Made by a program: the position numbers and the translations under genes. Below the pieces are notes generated by a model. It made no database searches. It saw nothing but the letters and a program-made list of their open reading frames with translations, and was not told the origin of the DNA. Positions 1-5,939 of a DNA stretch of 5,939 bases are shown here, one piece after another (the stretch's first letter is position 1; every line of letters starts with the position of its first letter). The stretch covers positions 1 through 5,939 of the forward strand of contig CALBXV010000648.1 of the NCBI GenBank assembly GCA_937890045.1, written 5' to 3'. This DNA comes from an uncultured archaeon (GTDB lineage: Archaea > Thermoproteota > Nitrososphaeria > Nitrososphaerales > CALBXV01).

Positions 1-95
1 GCTGAGGAATTTTAAGGAGAGGTTGTTGTTGAGGGAGGGGCGGATAATGCTGTAGGAATAGCACTTTTTAACTCGATTAAGGTGGAGCTTATCAG

Positions 96-215
96 TTGAA
101 AAAGGAACCCTACGGAGACATCCTTACTCTACTTTCTGGGCTGACGGAATTGAATAGAAGGTTGGAGATGTTGGAGTTTGAGGAAGAGAAAAAGGAACTT
201 TGTTATGTTGCTTAG
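96..215 (+). CDS. Possible small coiled-coil peptide (39 aa), TTG start
   Basis: I do not recognise this short frame. It opens after a stop at 78-80, and its first usable start is TTG at 96. A purine-rich stretch (AAGGTGGAG, 79-87) sits about eight bases upstream and could serve as a ribosome binding site. It ends with TAG at 213. The peptide has a clean heptad pattern of hydrophobic residues (I9, L12, L16, L19, L23, L26), followed by a charged E/K-rich tail, as expected for an amphipathic helix or short coiled coil. It has no membrane segment or catalytic motif. It ends 55 bases before the long gene. The heptad spacing and the ribosome-site-like sequence support a real peptide. The TTG start, small size and lack of any known relative count against it. 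It could also be the remnant of a larger gene. Confidence 0.3.
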   Translation: MKKEPYGDILTLLSGLTELNRRLEMLEFEEEKKELCYVA

Positions 216-219
216 TGGC

Positions 220-248
220 TTGAATTGCATATAAAGGATAGATATCAT
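220..248 (+). promoter_or_regulatory. Sigma70-like promoter for the long gene
   Basis: TTGAAT (220-225, four of six matches to the -35 consensus) and TATCAT (243-248, five of six matches to the -10) are separated by 17 bases, the optimal spacing. Transcription would begin near 254-256, leaving a leader of only about 16 bases before ATG 271. The pair lies directly after the stop of the small upstream frame, so the long gene probably has its own promoter. In AT-rich DNA such matches arise by chance. An alternative reading is the ATATAAA at 229-235 as an archaeal-type TATA box. Confidence 0.4.
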
Positions 249-270
249 CCAATAAATGCGATAAAATACA

Positions 271-3200
271 ATGATGCAACCATTAGATGAAAACAAAGAT
301 TTGGCTGGAACTTCCAAGATTCCCCCTAAAAACAACCTCAAAGATGTTGATGAAGGTCGTACACGAATTAGAGATTTACTAGATGAACGCTTAGACCCTA
401 AAAACACCATTCCTGAACAGCCAACTATCTCCACAGGTAGGCTTGCTAGTGGCTATCGGTTAAGAATGGCAGCTACAGCAGATACTAGCATGGTAGAAAT
501 AGATGAATTGGATGAAGATGAAATAGCTGATGACACAGAGGGTAACGGAGACGAGCCTGATGATGACGCTGAAGAAAAAGATGCCATCATTGAAGCTTTA
601 GAAAAAGGAGAGATTCCACTGCCAATTGCAGAATCTTGGCGATTGGTTGAGCCAAGCTCAGCCGAAGGTAAGGAATTTCAAGATATGATACAAACTTTTG
701 TAGCTACCTTGTACAAAGAAGACCCTAGCAAGGCACATTTGCCACATTATGAATTTAAGCACCATGACTTTGAGAAAGAACCTGTTAGATTTATGCTCTC
801 TAAACAAAAAGAGCCAAATGCATGGTTTATGAGACACAGTAAGCCACCTATCATTGTGCTTACAGAAGGATTATTCAGAGAATACAAGAGCAAAGAAAAA
901 GAAGGTAAGGTTTTTAGACCATTTGTAACATCTCCACATGATTTGGCAGCAATTCTTTGCCACGAAATGACTCACATGAAAATGCGTAAGGTATATGGCA
1001 ATATTCCTAATTCAAAAATTGAAGAAGGTTTTGCATACGCATTGCCATTAGCCATCATGTATGAACATGGTAGAGAGCTTGGATTAAACCCCGAACGCGT
1101 GATGGATGAAGATGGTACTTCAGGCATATATAATGTTATGAATTCTCAACTGAAAGCATATGACAGCTGGTCTAAGTACATGGATGTTCATCCTACGCAT
1201 GATAATATCCGTTCTGTTGTCAGTGATACACTTGCATACCTTCGCAAAGAGAATGGTGAGCTTGCACCAGAAGAAAATGAGTTACCCGATTACAACAACA
1301 GCGATAGAATAATGACTGTAGTAAATAATGCACAACACCAGTCATATCTAGCAAATCGTCTTTCTGAAGTTGAAAATTATGAAGCTGCTACAGTATCAGA
1401 AAAATTGGATACATTAGGTAGAATATTATCCGCATTAGATCGTAGATACAGCACTCGCATTACGGATATAGGAGACGAAATAAAATCATTAAGAGAGTCA
1501 GTAGAAACTAGTAAAGACATGGGTGCAATTCATAGGTTGGCGGATACATTGCTTACAATCTCCGATGATGATGAGCATGAAGATGCAAAGCGACGCTTTA
1601 GTCACTTGGACTATCTATATGGAGAACTTAGATCGCTTACACGTTCTTCAAAACCACTAGGGAGACTAAGAAAAGTTGGCACCGCGATTGCTAAATTTGT
1701 TGAAACAGTTGATGGAATTAATGAAGAGGAAATAGACAAAGAAGCTGTTTTACAAGCAGCAGACAAACTGGTTCAGGTGGTTGAAAGTGAAAATCTGCAT
1801 GGAACTCTAAAAGGAGTTAACTTCTTAAGAGGTATAAAATGGAATCAGTTTTCCTTCCCTAATGTAGATGCAATTGTTGAAAGTAAGGATTTGCGTAGAG
1901 AAGAGATAGACCAAGAAGAAGAAGAAGAAGAAGTGAAAAGCTTTTACGATACAGATTATGGACAAGGTATTTATGGTGATGAAAGTGATGATTTCGACGA
2001 TGATGAAGACCGTTTTAGTTGGGAAAGTTCAACTGATGATTCAGATGGAGATGACGAAGAAAATGAATACATACCAGAGCTACCTCCATGGCATGCTCTT
2101 CGGAGGTTAAGTGCTCAACATCCACAAGTTGCTAAAGCTGCAGTTTTTGCAGGGTTAAAACGTGATCCATTTGTTTTTGAGGCACTATGTAACCATGGCG
2201 ATGTGGTATACGACTACATTCTTGACCGTGCTGGGCAACAAATGACAGCGCAAAAAGAATCTATGGCTGCCTTGTTTGATATGTCAGAAGAAGCATTTAA
2301 TTCAGAGGCAGCGATAAATATTATTCCCTCTATCTCGAATGGTCCATCTGGTGAAGGTGATACACTTGAGCAACTTCGATATAATGAAGAAGGAGAAGTA
2401 ATTGGCACATCTTTAGGTAGAGGTGCCTTAGATTTATCAGAAGAAAGTAGAGCAATGGAGTTACATTTAACAACTAGAGCAGTTGCATATTTCTTAGATT
2501 CGGACAATCCAAACTCATTGCAAAAATTAAAAGGGTTAACTGAAATCTGGCATCCATTTGAACATAGGCCTCCAATATGCATGGAGCATTGTGATCATAA
2601 TATTGCTCTTTTTACTGAATTGAATTCAGGTCCTTTAACTACAGAGGAAAGAAGGATACGAACTTTTATGGATTGGTTAAGGAAATTAAAGGATGAAGAT
2701 TTAGAGCGTTATCAGAATACTGTTCGACAATTGTTTGATTCTGAGGAGGGTAAAAAGCTGATAGCCAACTCTATGCCTGGTGAAATGGCATTTGTTAGTA
2801 TGACAGAAGAAAGGCTAGAAAGTTATCACGAAGATGCAGTGGATACAGATCAATTCGCAGTATCAAGAAACCCTTATATAACTTTCATCCTCCAAGAAGA
2901 CACTGGCGTTTTTAGCCCAGAAGAAAAATATGAGCTGTTTGAGGAATTGCTCACTGGTGATAGTATTACATATATAAAGGGTCAAGAGGAAAGAAGTCAT
3001 TTTGATGGACGTTTTCCTATATTCGATTCTGAGCTGGCTGCTCTTTACATAAAAAAACTGGACTCGGTTCTCACCGATGTGAATAAAAGTTATGAATTGC
3101 AGCCACGTACCTGGAAGAAGTATTTGTCTATTTTAGCAGAATCAAAAGAGAGCGAAGAGGAAGTGGGCTTAAGAACTTCTGTATTAATGGCAGAAGCTGT

Positions 3201-5610
3201 TGTATTAATGATTGAAAGAACTCCATCATTGAAAGAGGCAGCCCAGCTTGTAGAAGTAATGGGTGCAAATTATATTTCTGGTTCTGTATTCCAAGAAAAT
3301 CTTCGAGAGGCATTAACAAAATCTGCTACCGCATTTCTTGGAAGCATAAGTCGTACCAATAATCTAACTGGCACTGTTCGTCAGTGGAAACTATTGAGTG
3401 AAGCTGATTTAATATTCCCAGAAATGGTTGATAAAGTCTTAACTAAAATATTAGCTCGAATTAAGCATAAAAATGGTAATGGTGGTATGCCACAAGATGA
3501 GCAGATACGTTTATGTGAGACAATTTTAGGTGGTCGTAGAGTGCAAAATCCTGGACTAAGAACAGAACTAATTGAGCTTTGGTCTACTAATGTACTGGCT
3601 GCTAATGGCATAGATGATGGCAGTAGTAAATACGAGCAAGAAGCAGTAGCAATCTCAGAAAGAATACAGGCCAATGTTAACCGTGTTGATCAGAAACATA
3701 TCCTTGGTCAATTAGCAAAAGATGTAGAAGCACAGCACAGAGTGAGTAGCGTGATGAGGGATAAAGTTTATGAAGTAACAAAAGAAATGATAGATAAGCC
3801 AGCATACTATGGAATTTTAACTGATGGATGTATTGATGCCATTAGAAAATCGCCAGAGCATAGACAATCTACTTTAGATTTTTTGACTACTCCTTATTCT
3901 TTAAATTCAGCTAAACATTTTATTGATTCGACTATAGATGCCTTAGAGTTTGTAGACCCAAATGATCCTATTAGAGGTGCTTTCGCGCTAAAGTCGGAAA
4001 GCGATGAACAGCAAGTTGATACTGCACTTTCTGCATTTAGGTATCAGCTTGCCATGCAATCTACTCGTTACTTTTACGAAAACTTCTGGTCAGCACCTAT
4101 TGAGATTAGGGCTATTCTTTCAAGAGAATTGCTCATATCGCCAGAGGATTCATTGGGTGCAGTAGATGCAGAAACTTTTGACTATGCAATATCTAAGTTA
4201 TTCCCAGGCGGTGGATTATATGAACAAGAGTCACGATATTTTATAAGAGCATACGTAGACGCATTGCCTCATTATCAGAAGCATCTATGCTTAGCGGCTA
4301 TGATGTCTGCTTCTGAGAAGAAAGATGTTACCACCATGAGACTTGGCGAATCATTGGCACTATTCCTTGAAAATATGGGTCCTGCCGAAACTAAATTTGG
4401 TCAAGCAGCTCAAAGTCACCCACTTGTCCCTGAAGACATAAGAACAGACCTAAAGCGTTTAAAGTATAATGCTGATGAACCAGAACGATGGGAAGTAACC
4501 GAGTGGATAGAGGAAATAAAAGAGGATTTAGAAAGACAGTGTAGTCAGCACTTTGGTAAACCAACTACTATAACTCATATTGGCGATGTGGTTGGGTCTG
4601 GTTCAATTAATGTAGTTACGAGAGTTCAGCTTAGTAATGGAGGTAGCTACATGCTATCAATTGTTAGACCAAACTCTCTTGAAAGAGGAAGAGCTGGTTT
4701 TGATACTATGAGTAGAATGGCTGATAATTTGGGAACAGCAATGGGTGAAACTACCCTGCAAACCACTCGTGAACTAGTACAACACGCAAGTAGTCGTCTT
4801 GATATAGAGACTGACTGTAGTATTGCAAAATTACAATACGGTACAGCTGCAGATATTTATCGAAAGTCTACTGTTACAATGGATGAAAGGCAGTATACAT
4901 TTGATGCTCCTGATGTAATTGCAGCAGGTGATAACTTCTTCTTAATGACCGAAATGGAAGGTGATCACTTCATTGAGCTAGAGGATGAAAGCGATGAAAA
5001 AAGGGAATATGCAATGATCAATCTAACTTTAGAAATTAATAACAAATTACGAGGAAAATTTGACTCTGATCGTCATGGTGGAAATCTTAAGGTAAAAAGG
5101 GATTCATTATGTAGCGGACACTTCGATTTTAAGTCTATGGCAATGGATGAGTGGTCTGAAGAAGGTTATCAGCAATTTGCATCATTACTCCTAAGTACAT
5201 TAAATGGTGAAAAAACAGTAAAGCAATTCTTCAATGACCTTGTAGAACAAGAGCGGCTAATGAGAGATAGATTACAAGCAGAAGGTAAACAGTTAGACCC
5301 ATTTGTAACAGAAGTGCAAAAAGGATTATTAACAGATGGTGAGTACACACAGTTTATAGGCCGAGATGATTTAATGCGTGTTATAGTTTCAGCATTGCTT
5401 GGTGGTATGAATCCAAAGATGCAAGCTGCAATAATGAATGAGGTTAGTGCAAAGGTGCCCGAAGCCTTTCGTGCAGCCTTTGAAACATCTGTAAAGCCTG
5501 CTGTTCATAAAGCATTAGAAACTGGAGAATTATCATCTGCCTTGCAAGGATTCTTACCGATTCAATTGTCACCAGAAGAGGTAATCAAAATTGAGAAAAC
5601 TGAAGAATAA
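271..5610 (+). CDS. Giant fusion protein: M48-like metallopeptidase plus ABC1/UbiB-like kinase
   Basis: The protein has 1779 residues and is probably cytoplasmic, with no signal peptide or membrane helix seen. Order: a polar N-terminus (1-70); an acidic segment (75-104); an M48-like peptidase domain (about 171-330); a helical stretch; a second, very acidic segment (544-600); a large, mostly helical region of unknown family (about 600-1350) containing a His/Cys cluster at 761-776; an ABC1-type kinase domain (about 1360-1640); and a helical C-terminal tail. ATG 271 was chosen because an in-frame stop lies at 262-264; the next in-frame ATG after the initial pair is codon 66. There is no Shine-Dalgarno sequence at the start. 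Known from the families: M48 enzymes cleave proteins using zinc, and UbiB/COQ8 proteins are atypical kinases or ATPases linked to quinone and lipid metabolism. Inferred: one chain couples an ATP-dependent or regulatory module to proteolysis. The substrate is unknown, and no neighbouring gene indicates a pathway. Confidence 0.93.
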   Translation: MMQPLDENKDLAGTSKIPPKNNLKDVDEGRTRIRDLLDERLDPKNTIPEQPTISTGRLASGYRLRMAATADTSMVEIDELDEDEIADDTEGNGDEPDDDAEEKDAIIEALEKGEIPLPIAESWRLVEPSSAEGKEFQDMIQTFVATLYKEDPSKAHLPHYEFKHHDFEKEPVRFMLSKQKEPNAWFMRHSKPPIIVLTEGLFREYKSKEKEGKVFRPFVTSPHDLAAILCHEMTHMKMRKVYGNIPNSKIEEGFAYALPLAIMYEHGRELGLNPERVMDEDGTSGIYNVMNSQLKAYDSWSKYMDVHPTHDNIRSVVSDTLAYLRKENGELAPEENELPDYNNSDRIMTVVNNAQHQSYLANRLSEVENYEAATVSEKLDTLGRILSALDRRYSTRITDIGDEIKSLRESVETSKDMGAIHRLADTLLTISDDDEHEDAKRRFSHLDYLYGELRSLTRSSKPLGRLRKVGTAIAKFVETVDGINEEEIDKEAVLQAADKLVQVVESENLHGTLKGVNFLRGIKWNQFSFPNVDAIVESKDLRREEIDQEEEEEEVKSFYDTDYGQGIYGDESDDFDDDEDRFSWESSTDDSDGDDEENEYIPELPPWHALRRLSAQHPQVAKAAVFAGLKRDPFVFEALCNHGDVVYDYILDRAGQQMTAQKESMAALFDMSEEAFNSEAAINIIPSISNGPSGEGDTLEQLRYNEEGEVIGTSLGRGALDLSEESRAMELHLTTRAVAYFLDSDNPNSLQKLKGLTEIWHPFEHRPPICMEHCDHNIALFTELNSGPLTTEERRIRTFMDWLRKLKDEDLERYQNTVRQLFDSEEGKKLIANSMPGEMAFVSMTEERLESYHEDAVDTDQFAVSRNPYITFILQEDTGVFSPEEKYELFEELLTGDSITYIKGQEERSHFDGRFPIFDSELAALYIKKLDSVLTDVNKSYELQPRTWKKYLSILAESKESEEEVGLRTSVLMAEAVVLMIERTPSLKEAAQLVEVMGANYISGSVFQENLREALTKSATAFLGSISRTNNLTGTVRQWKLLSEADLIFPEMVDKVLTKILARIKHKNGNGGMPQDEQIRLCETILGGRRVQNPGLRTELIELWSTNVLAANGIDDGSSKYEQEAVAISERIQANVNRVDQKHILGQLAKDVEAQHRVSSVMRDKVYEVTKEMIDKPAYYGILTDGCIDAIRKSPEHRQSTLDFLTTPYSLNSAKHFIDSTIDALEFVDPNDPIRGAFALKSESDEQQVDTALSAFRYQLAMQSTRYFYENFWSAPIEIRAILSRELLISPEDSLGAVDAETFDYAISKLFPGGGLYEQESRYFIRAYVDALPHYQKHLCLAAMMSASEKKDVTTMRLGESLALFLENMGPAETKFGQAAQSHPLVPEDIRTDLKRLKYNADEPERWEVTEWIEEIKEDLERQCSQHFGKPTTITHIGDVVGSGSINVVTRVQLSNGGSYMLSIVRPNSLERGRAGFDTMSRMADNLGTAMGETTLQTTRELVQHASSRLDIETDCSIAKLQYGTAADIYRKSTVTMDERQYTFDAPDVIAAGDNFFLMTEMEGDHFIELEDESDEKREYAMINLTLEINNKLRGKFDSDRHGGNLKVKRDSLCSGHFDFKSMAMDEWSEEGYQQFASLLLSTLNGEKTVKQFFNDLVEQERLMRDRLQAEGKQLDPFVTEVQKGLLTDGEYTQFIGRDDLMRVIVSALLGGMNPKMQAAIMNEVSAKVPEAFRAAFETSVKPAVHKALETGELSSALQGFLPIQLSPEEVIKIEKTEE
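781..1260 (+). other. M48-like zinc metallopeptidase domain (residues about 171-330)
   Basis: The order of motifs matches the M48 family (HtpX, Oma1, Ste24, BepA). P182-N183-A184-W185 corresponds to the family's pNAFa strand. I194-IVLTEGL-F202 corresponds to the 'ivvt.GLl' strand and helix. D224-LAAILCHEMTH-M236 is the active-site helix, with zinc ligands H231 and H235 and catalytic E232. E252-GFAY-A257 lies where the family has E..AD..A, so E252 is the likely third ligand (E251 is the alternative). H307-P308 followed by R314 matches the closing 'HP...R' motif. Differences from the family: the usual Asp after the third ligand is Tyr256, the gap between HEMTH and the Glu is only 16-17 residues, shorter than in most M48 enzymes, and the flanking membrane helices are absent. 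The short gap resembles M78 (ImmA/IrrE) peptidases, the main alternative. All three metal ligands and the catalytic Glu appear to be present. Confidence 0.8.
1915..1932 (+). repeat. (GAA)6 microsatellite inside an acidic linker
   Basis: Six perfect GAA triplets encode E549-E554. They open a strongly acidic, low-complexity segment (residues 544-600) made of Glu and Asp runs with Ser, Gly and Tyr. The repeat is in frame, so gain or loss of units would change linker length without breaking the gene. The segment separates the peptidase part from the long helical middle and is probably a flexible, disordered linker. Confidence 0.9.
4348..5190 (+). other. ABC1/UbiB/ADCK-like atypical kinase domain (residues about 1360-1640)
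   Basis: Features expected for this family occur in the right order. G1370-P1371 leads into K1375-F-G1377-Q1378, the KxGQ motif that marks ABC1 proteins, followed by HPLVPEDI, like the usual RPDLLP segment. G1442-SGSINVV occupies the place of the alanine-rich AAASIGQV loop. Y1460-MLSIVRP-1467 is the beta3 strand, normally VAVKVQRP, so the ATP-anchoring Lys is Ser1463. F1556-FLMTEMEG-1564 matches the hinge segment. S1599-DRHGGN-1605 matches ADPHPGN, keeping the catalytic Asp (D1600) and Asn (N1605). D1619-F-K1621 stands in for DFG, keeping the metal-binding Asp. The domain is therefore recognisable but divergent. It may be a pseudokinase or may bind ATP in a changed way. The assignment rests on motif order and spacing, not on a search. 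Confidence 0.75.
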
Positions 5611-5690
5611 TATCTTGTAAATTTATCAGATAACTAGCATTATCTAGTCAGATTTGAAGAATTAAAGCAAAAAAATACAAATGTTTACCC

Positions 5691-5704
5691 CAGATATATA
5701 TCTG
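5691..5704. repeat. Perfect 14-base palindrome CAGATATATATCTG
   Basis: The sequence is identical to its reverse complement. It lies 80 bases after the long gene's stop, among further copies of the word CAGAT (5627, 5649, 5714). As DNA it could be a dimer-type protein binding site, and as RNA it would form only a weak AT-rich hairpin. No T-tract follows, so it is not a standard terminator. Confidence 0.6.
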
Positions 5705-5816
5705 AAAACTCGACAGATAATGTTTGGCAACCTAAGAATATCTTCACGTATGAGAGCAGGTACAAAACTTTTCAAAGTGCCCTTAGTGTTCTATATACCT
5801 AACTAAGCAGGATTGG

Positions 5817-5860
5817 TACCCTTGTAAGGATAACAAGAGCTAAATAGGATTTTAAGGGTA
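5817..5860. repeat. Inverted repeat TACCCTT/AAGGGTA with a competing inner hairpin
   Basis: TACCCTT (5817-5823) pairs perfectly with AAGGGTA (5854-5860) across a 30-base loop. A second short stem, CTTGT (5821-5825) with ACAAG (5833-5837), uses three of the same bases, so the two helices exclude each other in RNA. Both stems are short, so this may be incidental. Confidence 0.4.
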
Positions 5861-5905
5861 AAAGGCACGAAGTTTGCTGCCTATAGTGAAGCTTTCCAGG
5901 GTGCC
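5859..5905 (-). terminator. Weak candidate terminator for the tRNA transcript
   Basis: Read on the minus strand, GGCAC (5905-5901) pairs with GTGCC (5868-5864) and is followed at once by TTTTA (5863-5859). It starts about 15 bases after the tRNA's CCA, where a terminator would be expected. The stem is only five base pairs and the loop is 32 bases, so the call is tentative. Confidence 0.2.
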
Positions 5906-5919
5906 ATTAGTGTAATGCA

Positions 5920-5939
5920 TGGCGGAGGGAGAGGGATTC
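5920..5939 (-). tRNA. 3' end of a tRNA, probably tRNA-Ser (cut by window edge)
   Basis: The minus strand reads GAATCCCTCTCCCTCCGCCA, which fits the tRNA 3' half position by position. GAAT is the end of the TTCGAAT T-loop (G57, A58, A59, T60). CCCTC is the 3' side of the T-stem, with C61. TCCCTCC is the 3' acceptor strand, G is discriminator base 73, and CCA is encoded. The missing 5' acceptor strand should be GGAGGGA. Discriminator G and this acceptor sequence are typical of bacterial serine tRNAs. Other tRNAs with G73 (Asn, Asp) are possible because the anticodon lies outside the window. It faces the long gene, tail to tail. Confidence 0.85.

Larger units (their letters stand above)
5766..5913. 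repeat. Diverged direct repeat, two 24-base copies 124 bases apart
   Basis: Copy A (5766-5789) and copy B (5890-5913) match at 19 of 24 positions and share the cores GTGCC and TTAGTGT. Four of the five differences are transitions (A/G or T/C), which suggests decay of a once identical repeat. Copy B ends six bases before the CCA end of the tRNA. The function is unknown: it could be a remnant of a mobile element or attachment site, a repeated RNA element downstream of the tRNA, or chance similarity. Confidence 0.5.
5611..5919. other. Gene-free AT-rich region between the long gene and the tRNA
   Basis: This stretch lies between the stop of the long gene and the CCA end of the minus-strand tRNA. 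I see no convincing protein gene. The longest forward frame (5681-5806, 41 codons) has no ribosome binding site. No strong hairpin with a T-run follows the long gene: a six-base stem (AGATAA 5628-5633, TTATCT 5640-5645) lacks a T-tract. The region is nevertheless structured. It holds a 14-base palindrome, four forward CAGAT words, a seven-base inverted repeat and a diverged direct repeat, described separately. It must contain the 3' ends of two convergent transcripts. Confidence 0.7.

Noticed and set aside
31..44. G-rich GAGGGAGGGGCGGA as a displaced copy of the tRNA 3' end (attachment site)
   Set aside because: It shares only the short GAGGGAG word with 5920-5939, and the order of the flanking bases does not match.
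11..55. AAGGAG-like ribosome site at 14-19 followed by TTG codons and a frame ending at TAG 53
   Set aside because: It would encode only about ten residues. The same frame is open to the left edge, so it could equally be the tail of a gene outside the window; there is too little to call.
129..434. Minus-strand frame of about 101 codons overlapping the start of the long gene
   Set aside because: It overlaps both the small forward frame and the start of the long gene, has no ribosome binding site or motif, and looks like a shadow of forward coding.
271..5610. Possible recoded TGA (alternative genetic code)
   Set aside because: The frame has no internal TGA, uses TGG for Trp and ends with TAA, so the standard code is sufficient.
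5628..5645. Hairpin AGATAA/TTATCT as a terminator of the long gene
   Set aside because: The stem is six weak AT-rich pairs and no T-run follows.
5681..5806. 41-codon forward frame after the giant gene, starting at ATG 5681
   Set aside because: There is no ribosome binding site, no recognisable motif, and composition is like random AT-rich sequence. It overlaps the palindrome and repeat copy A.

Overview
The window is dominated by one very long forward gene (271-5610, 1779 codons) that fills about 90 % of it. The protein is a soluble, highly acidic multidomain product. It joins an M48-type zinc metallopeptidase domain near the N-terminus (PNAW, HEMTH and HP..R motifs) to an ABC1/UbiB/ADCK-type atypical kinase domain near the C-terminus (KFGQ, SIN, SDRHGGN and DFK motifs). 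Between them lie roughly a thousand residues, mostly helical, that I cannot assign to any family. I see no signal peptide and no membrane segment, which is unusual because M48 peptidases and many UbiB proteins are membrane-bound.

Layout: 1-95 holds nothing I can support. 96-215 may encode a 39-residue heptad-repeat peptide with a TTG start. 220-248 is a promoter-like pair in front of the long gene, whose ATG lacks a Shine-Dalgarno sequence. 271-5610 is the long gene. 5611-5919 is a gene-free AT-rich stretch with palindromes, recurring CAGAT words and a diverged direct repeat about 24 bases long. At the right edge (5920-5939, minus strand) is the 3' end of a tRNA with an encoded CCA, most likely tRNA-Ser. 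It converges on the long gene.

Organism: the DNA is AT-rich and uses the standard code for this gene, with no in-frame TGA and tryptophan on TGG. The CCA-encoding tRNA and the promoter-like element favour a bacterium. A giant, acidic, orphan multidomain protein would fit an uncultured lineage such as Patescibacteria, but nothing in the window proves this, and a DPANN archaeon cannot be excluded.

The long gene appears to be a single-gene unit with its own promoter. The main interest is the combination of a protease and an ABC1-type kinase in one chain, and the fact that the kinase has unusual residues at the position of the ATP-anchoring lysine, in the A-rich loop and at the DFG motif.
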